A DNA stretch of 64,000 nt from Lasiosphaeria ovina (taxonomy: Eukaryota > Ascomycota > Sordariomycetes > Sordariales > Lasiosphaeriaceae): the NCBI GenBank assembly GCA_033439765.1, contig JAULSN010000004.1, forward strand, positions 630,001-694,000, given 5' to 3'. The position numbers were made by a program, and so were the translations under genes. The notes beneath the pieces are model-generated. The model had not been told where the DNA came from. It was given only the letters and a program-made list of their open reading frames with translations, and ran no database searches. This document shows, piece by piece, positions 43,277 to 53,961 of the stretch (position 1 is the first letter of the stretch; every line of letters begins with the position of its first letter).

Positions 43277-44092
43277 ATGGCACCAGTAATGATTCAGATT
43301 CTCTCGGACCTGCATCTTGAGACGCAACTCTCCTACGACTTTGTTATCAGGCAGACGGCACCACACTTGGCCCTCCTTGGCGAAATTGGGCAGGTTGCTG
43401 ACGACGGGCTGTTTGTATGTCTCGAAAAGCAGCTTGACCGGTACTGGACCGTCTTTTTCCTCTTCGGGAACCATGAGCCCCTGCTCGGCAGCTTTTTCGG
43501 GGCCAAGAGCAGAGTCCGCGAGTTTGCCGATAGGATGGAGCGGCTGCGGGCCCGGTCGACCATTGGCCGCTTTGTGTTCCTCGACCAGACGCGGTACGAT
43601 GTCAACGACTCGCTCACCATCTTGGGCTGCACCCTGTTTTCAAGGGTCACCACAGAGCAGGCACCCGAGGTATCCAGCCGCTTCGTCGACTTCAAGCGGA
43701 TAAATAAGTAGACGGTGGCCGACCATATCGACGCCCACATCTCGGACCTGCAGCAGCTGAATGCACATGTGTCTGAGACATCCGCGGCCGATCCGCAGAG
43801 GCAGATCGCCATCTTCACGCACCACAGCCCGACTCTCGACGATAGGGCCGTCGAAGAGAGACACAGGAACAGCCCCGTGTCATCGGGGTTTGCCACGGAC
43901 CTGAGCGCTGAAGAGTGCTGGGCGAACAAGGCCGTGGCCATGTGGGCATTCGGCCACACGCACTTTAGCTGCGACTTTAGCGACGGGCTAGGGAAGAGAG
44001 TGGCTGCGAATCAGAAAGGCTACGGCAGCGCTAGTTTTGAAAAGAGTTTTCACATGAGGAAGGTGTTTGTTGTTGGAAGAGAGGCAGCTTAG
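43277..44092 (+). pseudogene. Metallophosphoesterase with one in-frame nonsense codon
   Basis: One frame of 271 codons interrupted by a TAG at 43709-43711. Calcineurin-like metal-binding blocks are all recognisable: LSDLHLE (residues about 9-15), ALLGEIG (about 36-42), FGNHEPLLGSF (about 61-71), IFTHHSPT (about 179-186) and WAFGHTHFSCDF (about 220-231). The interrupted site reads INK-stop-TVADH, where related proteins typically have a Trp (TGG to TAG). In addition, the usual GD-x-G metal ligand Asp is Glu (GEIG). The break removes both C-terminal His blocks from the first product. Single-base loss suggests a recent pseudogene, stop readthrough, or a sequence error. The family hydrolyses phosphoesters with two metal ions; cytosolic. 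Confidence 0.85.
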
Positions 44093-44421
44093 ATGCCGAC
44101 AACGTGCGGTATGTACCATGACTTGCCACCTAGATGCAGGTGAAAACTAGGTCAGATTATTATGTGCGTGTGGTCTTTTTCCAAGCAATTGCTGATTACT
44201 GGACGTAAGGCTGAGAAGAAAACAGCGCATAGAAAACATCTCGTGGGTTGAATAACAAAACATTATGGCATGCAACTACAAAATCCTAGGTAGCCACTGC
44301 TTGAGCCAGTTGCAGATCCAGGAGTAAGCTACGGCGTACATGATGCAACTATCAAGACATGCCCAGTCCATAGTCCAAAGCCCAAACCCTCCGTTTACTG
44401 GTAATGCAATTTTTAGTTTTG
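44093..44421. other. Intergenic, no supported gene
   Basis: Lies between convergent 3' ends. No structure recognised. Confidence 0.5.
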
Positions 44422-44994
44422 CTATGTCCCGCTAGCTGGCCTGCGGGGGTCATCTGTCTTCCAAAACAGGTCGAGGACATCGCCGGGGAGGTCGATAGGG
44501 GCTGTTCCCGGTTTGACCTTTCCGTCATCCCTGAAAAGTGCCAGCGCTTTGTCCATGTCGCCTGCAAAGTCTTCAAGAAGCCTATAGTCTCCGGCGCTCT
44601 TTCCCGTTGGCATCCCAAAGTCCTCGCTAAAGTCCCGGATCGCCTCCGCATACAGTATCGACAGCTCCATCCGGCGGATGGTCAGATAGCTAAAGATGCG
44701 AGACGCAACATCCGGGTGTAGGAGGGTCGTCTTCTTGACCTGTACCCCCGTGCCAGTGGGCGAAGCTGTCGTGTAGGCAGAGACAGTTCTGTAGTATTCA
44801 TCGATCTTGGGGTTGATCACGTCCCTACGGTGACGGGGGCAGTGGATGGGAACGGCCACGTCCAGGCCCGCCAGATAGCATCGCCGGCCAATCTTTTTGT
44901 ATTCGCACTCAATCACCCGGGGCGTCAACGACGGGTCGGTGCACAGCCTGTTGCAGGGACTGCTGTCGAAGATAATGCTTAGTTTTCGGCACAT
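44422..44994 (-). CDS. Hypothetical protein
   Basis: 190 aa from the first ATG of the frame (MCRKLSIIFDSSPCNRLC). The open frame continues 31 codons upstream without an ATG, so an upstream exon is possible. Mixed helix and loop composition, six Cys in the first third (including IECEYKK...RRCYLAG and PIHCPRHRRD). The second half is helical and acidic (ELSILYAEAIRDFSEDFG; GDYRLLEDFAGDMDKALALF). No signal peptide or membrane segment. Not recognised. Confidence 0.5.
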   Translation of the reverse strand: MCRKLSIIFDSSPCNRLCTDPSLTPRVIECEYKKIGRRCYLAGLDVAVPIHCPRHRRDVINPKIDEYYRTVSAYTTASPTGTGVQVKKTTLLHPDVASRIFSYLTIRRMELSILYAEAIRDFSEDFGMPTGKSAGDYRLLEDFAGDMDKALALFRDDGKVKPGTAPIDLPGDVLDLFWKTDDPRRPASGT

Positions 44995-45698
44995 GGTGAG
45001 AGGATCGACGGCGGTTTTGGAGTAATTAGGCGTCAGAAACAATATCAAACCAGCTTTTCTGAAGCCGAGTGCGATTTCAGCCCTCAAGACGAGAATTGTT
45101 GAATCAAGGGATGTCTCAGAAGCAATGCAAGCGTCTTATTTTATGGTCATCGCTTTCGGCCCATCGGGGCAAACAGAGGAGGTCACAAACTTGGAGTATC
45201 CCGGATTACTAAGGTATGTTGCGCGAAGCAAACTGCCCGGCAATGATTGTTTATTATTAGCAATGTTTGCCCCATCTATCTAGTCCGCCCTACGTGTACG
45301 CACAACGATGATAGAGGTCCTAAAATAGCCGCACGTTTCCCAAGTTTTTTACCAAGCAATGCCAACCGGAGAAAGAAAAAAAGAATAGAACAGCGTGCTC
45401 GTCAGAGAGACAATGTCTTCTGTATGACAACTGGCAGGGCGACAATACAAAAGGAAAGATGTAGTTGATGCATGCATGACAGGATGCATAAGAGCTATAG
45501 CCTGTCCCAAAACCCCGTCCTCGGCGGGTCACCCAATGGATACTCAGCCAAAAAGCGAACAGACAATGAGGTAACCTCGAGGTCCCCCCAAGATCCATCC
45601 TAGTTGTTGAAGTCCGCTGGCCAAGGGCAACTAATAGCGCATCAAGTTTCCGCCGAGCCGTAGCGGAGTGTCGTCCAGACGATTGGTATCCTCACCAC
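44995..45698. other. Intergenic, no supported gene
   Basis: Short frames only. Any extra 5' exon of the hypothetical gene at 44422-44994 would have to lie here, but no convincing splice partner was found. Confidence 0.4.
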
Positions 45699-46499
45699 CT
45701 AGTCATCGTCACTGATCTCGACCCAGAAAGACCGGGCACCGGCTAGGACTCTGGAGATGGAATCCAGGCCCCCGAGTTCACGCCCGTCGGGGCTACGGAG
45801 AAAAACCCGTACCGGCCTATCAGCAGCGCCCAGCGCAAGTTTGTGGATCATATCTTCAACATGACTGCCCGGGCAAACAATAACAAACTCCTTGTCCGCC
45901 GGCTGCTGTCCAGCAGCGTTCTCCCCTGCCGTTCGATCGACAACCCGGAACACGGTAGCAAGATTGTCGAAGTCTACTGCAGATACAGAGCGTACCGGTC
46001 CGGGCGAAACTGGCAAGAAGCTGTGGTTGGATGCCCGGTTCATGGACAAATACTGAGAGAACGTCATGAAAAGGTTACTGTCGTTGACAGCCCAGTTGCG
46101 CTGGAGGCCGGGGTTGTGATGTTGGTGGTTGGGATTCACTGAGTGCCGACGACGGCCATTGCTGTTCTCGGGGGCCGCTCTGTCTGGGCGCGAGTCACGG
46201 TTTGGTTCTCCGGGACTAGCCGGGAACGGATCGGCTCTCTCGGATGCCAGGGACGAGTCCGAGCCTATCTGCGAATAGCTCGAGTACCGACGTCCTCGTC
46301 GAATGTCTCCCTGAGGCGGCATGTCGAATGGGGAATTGCCCATCCCAGCGTTCTGAGAAACATTGGCGGGAGCGGCGTAGGCACTATTGTTCACGTTGAC
46401 GTTGACCATTGGCAAGTCTGATCGTTTGTTGGTCTTGCTCTTCCGCCGCTTATAGCCAGCGAAGAAGAGAAAATGAGCGTGCTTGCTGTCGAAGCCCAT
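45699..46499 (-). CDS. Hypothetical protein, low-complexity N-terminus, folded C-terminus
   Basis: 266 aa from the ATG at 46499 (MGFDSKHAHFLFFAGYKRRK). The frame is open 52 codons further upstream with internal ATGs, so the start is uncertain. Residues about 25-165 are Asn/Ser/Pro/Arg-rich and disordered (YSSYSQIGSDSS; NPNHQHHNP). The C-terminal 100 residues look folded (DFDNLATVFRVVDRTAG; EFVIVCPGSHVEDMIHKLAL; VRVFLRSPDGRELGG; SFWVEISDDD), with a ubiquitin-like alternation of strands. Not recognised; no signal peptide. Confidence 0.55.
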   Translation of the reverse strand: MGFDSKHAHFLFFAGYKRRKSKTNKRSDLPMVNVNVNNSAYAAPANVSQNAGMGNSPFDMPPQGDIRRGRRYSSYSQIGSDSSLASERADPFPASPGEPNRDSRPDRAAPENSNGRRRHSVNPNHQHHNPGLQRNWAVNDSNLFMTFSQYLSMNRASNHSFLPVSPGPVRSVSAVDFDNLATVFRVVDRTAGENAAGQQPADKEFVIVCPGSHVEDMIHKLALGAADRPVRVFLRSPDGRELGGLDSISRVLAGARSFWVEISDDD

Positions 46500-47579
46500 G
46501 GTGCAAGTCAGGATGGCGCGGCACGCTGATAGTTGCAAGGTCCGGAGTACATGGCGAACACGAAAAGGGCTCGTACTTATACACAGGTATTGACGATGAG
46601 AGAGTGTGTCCATTTGCATGTCCCAATTTGTTGCACTGCAACTCTTGAGCCTCACAAAAAGGGCAACTCTTGTTCAATCACCACAGCACAGGCAAACTTG
46701 GTCTCAGTGATATGTTTGCCAGTGACCGGTAGACCTCATCACAAGCACAGCAAAGCCTGGAGAAAGTCGAAAGCCGGAAAGCCAAAGAAAGGCCACTTAA
46801 TCACAGTCAATGTAACCATCACGCGTAGATATGCGCCCGATATTCCGGAAGAGCAAACATCATTTGCAGACATTGCGTTAGGCTCAGGGGAACCTAAGAA
46901 GAAAGAAGATATTTGGCAGGTGCCATGAAGGAAGAAGCCCGTGATATAGACGCTTGCATCGCCTTGCAAGAGGAGAAAAGTTGTTTCATCCCAGTCGGGT
47001 TAACGTCAACACTCTAGCCGACTCTGGATAATCCCATCAAAGGGTTGACATTCTCGCCGACGTGGATTGCGGCTTGCGGCTTTGGGCCTCAGAGAAGGTG
47101 CACAAATTTGCGAAAAAGAAACCCGTTGAGCCATGTTTGCAATACCTGTTTGCAAATTGGGAAGGTGGTTACCTTAAGTGCCCAGATAAGCCCAGTGGAA
47201 ATTGCGACGTCGTTCGCGGTCCTGCTCGGTGCCGCGGTGGAGTGAAGTTGGAGTGGCGACTGCTCCGAACGTCAACGTGTGAACGTGGCCTTTCGCCCTT
47301 GGCAGCCGATTCCGCCAGGGCCCCAGGCAGTTTGAGGTGACGCGACCCCGGAACAATAGCAAAGCCGACCGCTAGAGGCGTTGAATGGAAGGTGGAACCC
47401 TGATATTACGGGACTTGCGCTGAACAGCACCCTCACGAGAAATAAAATCTGTCGACATTCGCCATCACGCAAGCATCATAGCCCCGGGCCCCTAATTAAT
47501 CTCGCGCAATCTGTCTTTCGCATCCAACCATTCAAGTCCCAAACTTCGTCTTCCGCGAACGACCTTAGCCACAGTCAAA
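46500..47579. other. Intergenic, no supported gene
   Basis: About 1.1 kb of divergent upstream DNA between the hypothetical gene and the PHO88 gene. No ORF with coding character. Confidence 0.5.
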
Positions 47580-48310
47580 ATGGTCGGCCTCAGCCCGCAA
47601 ATGTAAGGCAGCGCGACGTTTCAGCGCGCTGTTGCGCAAAATGGAGAAATGAAAGCTGACAAGTTTGCGACCACTTCTACAGCACCAACCTGGTCATCAT
47701 CCTCGGGGTGATGCAAATCTCCAAAAAGATACCCTTCGAGGACCCGTTCGTACTCAATGCGTGCCGCGCGGCCTACATACTCAGCAACCTGATCATATTG
47801 GGCATTTATCTCTACATGAAGACTGTGGTCGACAAGAAGAAGGGTGCGTTGCCATCTTGCCCCTTGTCGCTCTGCGCGACCGGCAAGGCTGTCTGCTAAC
47901 ATAGACTGGATACAGACTTGACCACGCTCAAATATGTCGAGCCGGCGCCCATGGGCTCCTCCGAAGAGGGCAAGCTCGTGACGACAACGGTCCACGCCTA
48001 CGACGTCGGCCAGCTCAAGAACTTGATGCGCTCGCAGCTGATGGGAGTGGGCATGATGGGCGTCATGCACATCTACTTCGGGTACACCAACCCCCTCGTC
48101 ATTCAGAGCATCATCCCTCTCAAGGGCGCCTTCGAGTCCAACATGACCAAGATCCACCTCTTTGGCCAGCCAGCTGTTGGCGACCTCAAGAGACCCTTCA
48201 AGCAGCCAGCGGGCTTCATGAGCGGCCTCCAGAGCGGCCCCGCGCAGAGTGATAAGAAGACTGTTGAGGCGGCGGAGCGGGCTGGCCACGGCGGTGTCAA
48301 GGAAGAGTAG
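47580..48310 (+). CDS. PHO88: PHO88/SND3 ER membrane protein, 3 exons
   Basis: Join 47580..47602, 47683..47843, 47916..48310; 192 aa, frame closed. The first exon is 23 nt (MVGLSPQ plus two bases), rejoining at ITNLVIILGVMQISKKIPFE. Two membrane segments: about residues 10-25 and 38-55. The cytosolic part carries the family hallmark LTTLKYVEPAPMGSSEEGKL and TVHAYDVGQLKNLMRSQ, followed by the conserved helix MGVGMMGVMHIYFGYTNPLVI. In yeast, Pho88/Snd3 affects phosphate transporter biogenesis and acts in the SRP-independent ER targeting (SND) route. The short first exon decides the N-terminus. Confidence 0.95.
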
Positions 48311-48986
48311 GCAAACTGTGATGCTGTCGGCGGGAGCCTGGTGTTTTTTTACTCGCCGAGCGCGATGAGTTCTGTGTGATTTTATTTATTCCACGAAATG
48401 GGCAGCGCGGGCATATAATAGACTCTAGTAGCCGGGTTAGGAGACATTAATTGTCGCATCCGTAAACTCAAAGACATGGAAAGCGTCGCATCCCTTTTGG
48501 GAATCCCTCGTCTGTGGCATGCCACCCATTCACTTTCCTGAGTCATCCAAGAAAAAGATACCGCCTTCGCGGAAAGCTAGTATCGTCTATTCCAAAACGA
48601 GGTTTGCTTTCATCCTATCCAGGTGTTAAAGGAGTGACAAGAAGGCTTTGCTGTTTTTTTTGGGTTCTTCGCGGGTTGACCAACGGCATTCAAGTGTGCG
48701 CGAGTCCGGGTGGTGCGGCGCCAGGCCTTCGGGGGTGCGGAACGAGCACCAGCACGCACACCTAGCCCACCAGCGTCATTATCAAACCGCTTGGCAGAAG
48801 GCGACTTTCAGGCACATTCTCCAGAATCTCAACCACCACAAGATATTGCTGTTGCCTCTTCCCGACACTGTTTTACCTATTGAATAACATTTTGCACGTT
48901 AGCTCCTGGGTAAAGGACTGTTTAACGGATCAGTGCAATTATACTACTCCGTGGCTACAGTTTTGGACCACGCACGGATTGCCCAA
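48311..48986. other. Intergenic, no supported gene
   Basis: 3' region of PHO88 and promoter of the RAD14/XPA gene. No repeats or RNA genes recognised. Confidence 0.5.
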
Positions 48987-50381
48987 ATGGAGCGGCCATC
49001 CACTCCACCGCGGTCACCGCAGCCAAGAGCGACTGCTCCAGCTCGTCCACGATCCCCGCCAACTCCCGAAGTCACTCGCCGTATAGTGAGTCCAACTGTC
49101 TTCGGCACACCAAGCCTTCTACGAACCCGTCTACCATCCCTGATGTCCATACTGACGAGGGCGGCTTGTGTCCGCGCGTCTACAGGAAGAATCCCGCTTG
49201 CGCGCAAAAGCCATCCGAGACCAGCGCGAAGCAGAACAGCGCGCGGCCGGTGTCACTTCACAACCACGGACTGCCTCCGGCTTTGTCGCAACCGACGACA
49301 TCCAACTCGCCGGACCGGCGGGGAAAAAACGACCTTACGAATCCATCACGCGATCCCAGGTGCCCCCCACGAACCGCGATGCACGAACGACACCGAACAA
49401 GGCCGGGGCCGCTCCCGTGGATGGCGCCTTGCCCCCCATGTCGCACAAGTTCACCAAATACGTCGACTACAACTTTAGCACCATGACAGACACCAAGGGC
49501 GGGTTCCTGAGCACCGAAGATGATCCGTGGAACAAGAGCATGTCTGCTGGGGCGAGCAACCAGCCTGGCCAGCCCGAGGCCGAGCAGAAGCCAGCACATA
49601 TGACGGCGGCTGAGTGGGAGCGGATGCAGCTGATAAAAACGTTGCAGCGGAACAAGGCCGGCCCTTTCGAGCCTGGGATCAGCGTCTTGGCAGACGAGAA
49701 GACGAGGAAACGATGCAGGGAGTGCCGCAGCGTCGAGATCGACTTCGTGTGGGAAGAGGTCTTTGGTTGTGCTGTGTGCAACACCTGCAAAGAGAAGTAT
49801 CCCGAGAAATACAGCTTGCTCACCAAGACGGAGTGCAGGGAGGACTATCTCTTGACAGACCGTGAGTCTTTCTCTGTGCTTGAGGCAGAGCAACGCACTC
49901 TGTCAAGTAACCAAGCCGTGCTAACCAACACTGCGCTGCAGCCGAGCTCAAGGACCCTGAACTCCTCCCGCACTTGTCCAAGCCAAACCCACACAAGTCA
50001 CACTGGCACGACATGATGCTCTTTCTACGATACCAAGTGGAAAAATACGCCCTTACACATAAGTGGGGTTCGGCAGAGGCGCTGGATGCCGAGTTCGAGA
50101 AACGCGAGGGGGACAAGAAGAGACGGAAAGAGGTAAAATTCAAGGAGAAGCTGCTCGAGTTGAAGCGCAAAACAAGAACCGAGGCCTTCCGGCGTAATAC
50201 CGGCAAGGCAGGCGGCGGCGGCATAGCCGGAGGAAAAGGCGATGCCACAAAGTTCGGGGACACAGTCGGCGGCAGCGGGAAACATGTCCACGAATGGGGC
50301 CGGACGGTGGAGAACGAGGAGGGAATGACGGTCAAAACATGCTTAACCTGTAAAATGCAGGTTGAGGAGCTCGAGTTCTGA
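48987..50381 (+). CDS. RAD14: RAD14/XPA nucleotide-excision-repair protein, 3 exons
   Basis: Join 48987..49085, 49186..49861, 49942..50381; 404 aa, frame closed. Pro-rich start, then RRIEESRLRAKAIRDQREA (basic helix). The XPA zinc finger has Cys210 and Cys213 (CREC) paired with the CAVCNTC cluster (Cys228, 231, 234). It is followed by the DNA-binding core YSLLTKTECREDYLLTD, spliced to PELKDPELLPHL and SHWHDMMLFLRYQVE. A basic helix (EKREGDKKRRKEVKFKEKL) and a conserved C-terminal HVHEWGRTVENEE...CLTC motif complete it. XPA/Rad14 verifies DNA damage and scaffolds TFIIH, RPA and ERCC1-XPF in the nucleus. Confidence 0.95.
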
Positions 50382-51247
50382 CAACAGCACCATGACGAAG
50401 TTACACGGTGCCTGTATCGGTGCCTGTATATATGTCTTGACGTCCATAGCGAGGGAGGTCTCACAGAATACTCGGTACCATTATGTCTTCTTCAACATTA
50501 GTGCCTTGGTTCAGCAACACAGTGCTTGCTTGTGGTGTCGATCTGCCGTGATTGACCGGGAAAGCTCGTGCATGGTAACCTGTCCCTGCTCACGTTCTGC
50601 GTGTACATGCGCGAGTCCCGTTGTGAGAATCAGCAACAAATGTAGGCAAGCGCACGGGTGCGTCCGTCGACATAGCCAACGTGCAGCTGTGAAATCTGAT
50701 TGATGCCAATCGCCTGAGGCGATGCTTGGCGGCCCCAGTGTCCTAGAAACTGGCCAAAGCTGATGGGCGGAAGCATCAGCACGAGCCCCTGAGACATCAA
50801 AAGTGGGTCGGAGACGAGTCTCCAAAGCAGTCAAGCAGTCGATGCCTTGCAGCCTCACGCTGAATAAAACGCTTTGATTCGTCAATACAGGTAGAAGACC
50901 CACTTATCCCAACAAGCTCCGGGTCCTGTGGCCAGCATCGCCAAAGCCAGGCCAGCAATTGCCGCCCTACTCGCCCATTTTGCAGTGACGAAAAATCGGC
51001 GACGAAAAAAGCTGTCGACGCGACCAAGAGGACAGCTTTCGAGCCCACGCTCCCTTTCAACACGATTGTTTTGTATTTGTTCCGTCCAACTCTAATATCG
51101 CACTTTATAAGAGATAAACATCGCTTTGTCGGGCTGCGAAGCTTTGCCCTCTCAGGATCTCCTCACCGTCGCTTGCCGACGTGTCCATGGCCAGATTGAG
51201 CTTTCGCGACTAACTCGGCGCCTGAGCTGGCAACACCTCCCGCCGCC
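50382..51247. other. Intergenic, no supported gene
   Basis: Short frames on both strands without domains. Promoter of the striatin gene at the right end. Confidence 0.5.
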
Positions 51248-53961
51248 ATGGGCACAAATGGAGGGAATGGGATCGGTGGCGGTCCCGGGCACGAGATGGG
51301 TCCCATGGGCAACGGCGCAAACCAGCCGCCCGCGACGGAGTACACGCTACAAGGTGAACACCATTCCGTCAGCAAGGACGCGACTAGGAGCTCCATACCA
51401 GCCACAAGTGCTAACCAAGGCCCGTCGCAGGTGTCATGCGCTTTCTCCAGACGGAATGGCACAGACACGAACGCGACCGCAACTCCTGGGAGATCGAGAA
51501 GCAGGAAATGAAGAGCAGGATAGCAAACCTCGAGGGCCAAGCGCGGAGAGCTGATGCGACGCAAAAGGCATTGAAGAAATATGTTACAATACTCGAGAAA
51601 AAGGTCAAGGATCAAGCTGCCCTGCTCAAGGGCAACGGTCCTCCCGATACCGAGTCGGAGAAGACCAAATACGACCGGGCTGCCCTCATTGAGGAGAAGC
51701 TACGCTGTAAGCCTTGGACCCTTGGCCGCTTGATGTTTACCTTGGGGACATCACTGACTTTTCCGAAAACAGCCTCGTTGGAAAAGCCAATCAACCCCGT
51801 GATGGACATCGACGGCCCCGTGACGAGTCCCGTTGACGATGAAAATGCGCGCAACGAGTTGAAGACATTCCTTGACCAGTGTCAAGCCGAGTTTACATAT
51901 CTCATGATCACTCCTGCAAACCCAATACCCCCAAGAGAATCCCCACCTCTTCCCATGATCGAGGATCTGCGGGAAGGTGATCAGTTCAGCCAGCAGGCGC
52001 TGGATCAATCGTTTCAACAGAATATGCGGCCGCAGCAGAACCACGTCCGCGAGATTCTCGCCGCCCAGGCTCGACTAGCCCCAGCCCCGAACCACCTTGC
52101 ACAGCAGCCTCAAGGTCCCGGCAGCTTCGTTGTGAAGAATCCCGATATGCAACCTACGCCCATGGTCCGAACATCGAACACCGAGAATCCTCCCGCGATG
52201 TATAGCAACACAGGTGAATGGCCTGCGCAAGTGCCAATGGCCAACAAGACAGTCGAAGAGCAAAACCCAGAGTCGGGCAGCCAGCTCAGACCTCTGAACA
52301 GGGTCGAGGAGGTGGGGGAAACTGCTGAGAAACGTCCAACAACGGAAGCGGACGGCTGGGATTTCAGCGAGACTGGGTTCCCGGATTCGACTTCTGCAAA
52401 CCAGGCGCAGCAGCTTTCCAATAGGCCAGATACCGACGTCTTCCCTACAGCGGAAAATCTTCCCAAGTCACCCAATCGCGCCCCTGTTTCGCACCGGAGA
52501 AAGAGCTCAGCCTCGATGGCTCGCAGGAGGAGCGCAGAACATGAACTATCGCTCAACGCGCTGGGCCACAAGTCAGAAAGCGCGAATTTTAAGCTCCGGT
52601 TCGGTCTCCGGGGTCACCTAGACACGGTCCGAAACCTCATTTTCTCGGGCGGTGGCAGCCCGGGCGAACCCGAGATCTGCACTGCTGGAGACGACGGGAC
52701 GATCAAACGGTTCCACATCCCCGACCGGCATCCCGGTCACCTGAGCACAAGCGGGTCGGATCTCGACGTCACCGCAGACTTTACCCATCGCGGCCATAAC
52801 GGCGCCGTGCTCTCCTTGACATCTTGGTCGCCATCTCCGAACTTCTCTACGGGCGGCCGCGCTCAGGGAGACGGCTGGATCTTCTCCGGGGGGCGGGATG
52901 CCACGATCCGCGTTTGGGAGAGAGGTAGGGTGGACCCCAAAGCTACCCTGGACGGCCACACTGATGCCGTCTGGGCTCTTTGCGTCCTCCCCACCAATCT
53001 TGGGGCTATTTTTGGCCAGACTAGTGCCTATGGAACCCCTGATCGCATCTTGCTAGTGTCGGGAGCTGCCGATGGCACGGTCAAGGTTTGGGCAATCAGC
53101 GCGCCGCCCCAGCTTACTTCACCGCAGCCGGGGACTGGGCGCCGCGGGCCGGGCGGTCGTGTTAGGGGCAATTCGATGAGCTCTGGTTCTGCGTTCCCAA
53201 ACTCACCGCAGCCAACAACAGCATCAAGCTCGCCTTTCCACCACTCGCTTATACACACTATTCCCCGTGCAAACTCAGGAGCAAGCCCGACTTGTATCAC
53301 GCCACTGAGTCCAAACGGAGAGACGTTCGTGGTCAGCTACTCTGACGCCGCCATCATCGTCTACGATACACGGTCTGGAGAGGAAATCGGCGCCATGGCC
53401 AGCTTGATCACATACGACGGCACTGTTGGCACAGGCGTAAACTCGGTTGTCGCTACAACAGTCGGACTTGACCAGCCTCACCAGGGCTTGAACGAAGAGG
53501 ACGTCGGCAGCGGAGGCGGGCCTACAGGTGGTGGCCGAGCCATGGCTGGGTCGGGCGTTGAGGGCGTAATCATTTCAGGCCACGAGGATCGCTTCGTGAG
53601 GTTCTTTGATGCAAACAGTGGTAAGTCCTGCGTGTGTATTGGCCTACGTTTCTTCACAGCGAAGCAGCCCGATGTCCAACTAACCAATCTTGCAACATCA
53701 GGTCAATGCACTTATAACATGCTTGCCCATCCTGCTTCTATCTCGAGCCTATCGCTCAGCCCCGACGGGCGCGAGCTTGTAAGTGCCGGCCACGACGCCT
53801 CGCTACGATTCTGGTCCCTGGAGAAACGGTCCTGCACCCAGGAGATTACGAGTCACCGCGTTATGCGCGGCGAGGGCGTCTGTGCCGTAGTCTGGAGCCA
53901 AGATGGCCGATGGGTTGTTAGCGGCGGCGGTGACGGAGTCGTCAAGGTGTTTGCGCGTTAG
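51248..53961 (+). CDS. Striatin-family WD40 protein (STRIPAK subunit), 4 exons
   Basis: Join 51248..51353, 51431..51706, 51773..53620, 53702..53961; 829 aa, frame closed. Two introns are multiples of three or read through, so the long open frame overstates exon length. Gly-rich start, then the caveolin-binding/coiled-coil region ([38 protein letters not shown]), [18 protein letters not shown] conserved linker, a Gln/Pro-rich middle and a C-terminal WD40 propeller from about residue 370 ([82 protein letters not shown]). Orthologues (Neurospora HAM-3, Sordaria PRO11) scaffold the STRIPAK phosphatase-kinase complex at the nuclear envelope and are needed for hyphal fusion and fruiting. Confidence 0.93.
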
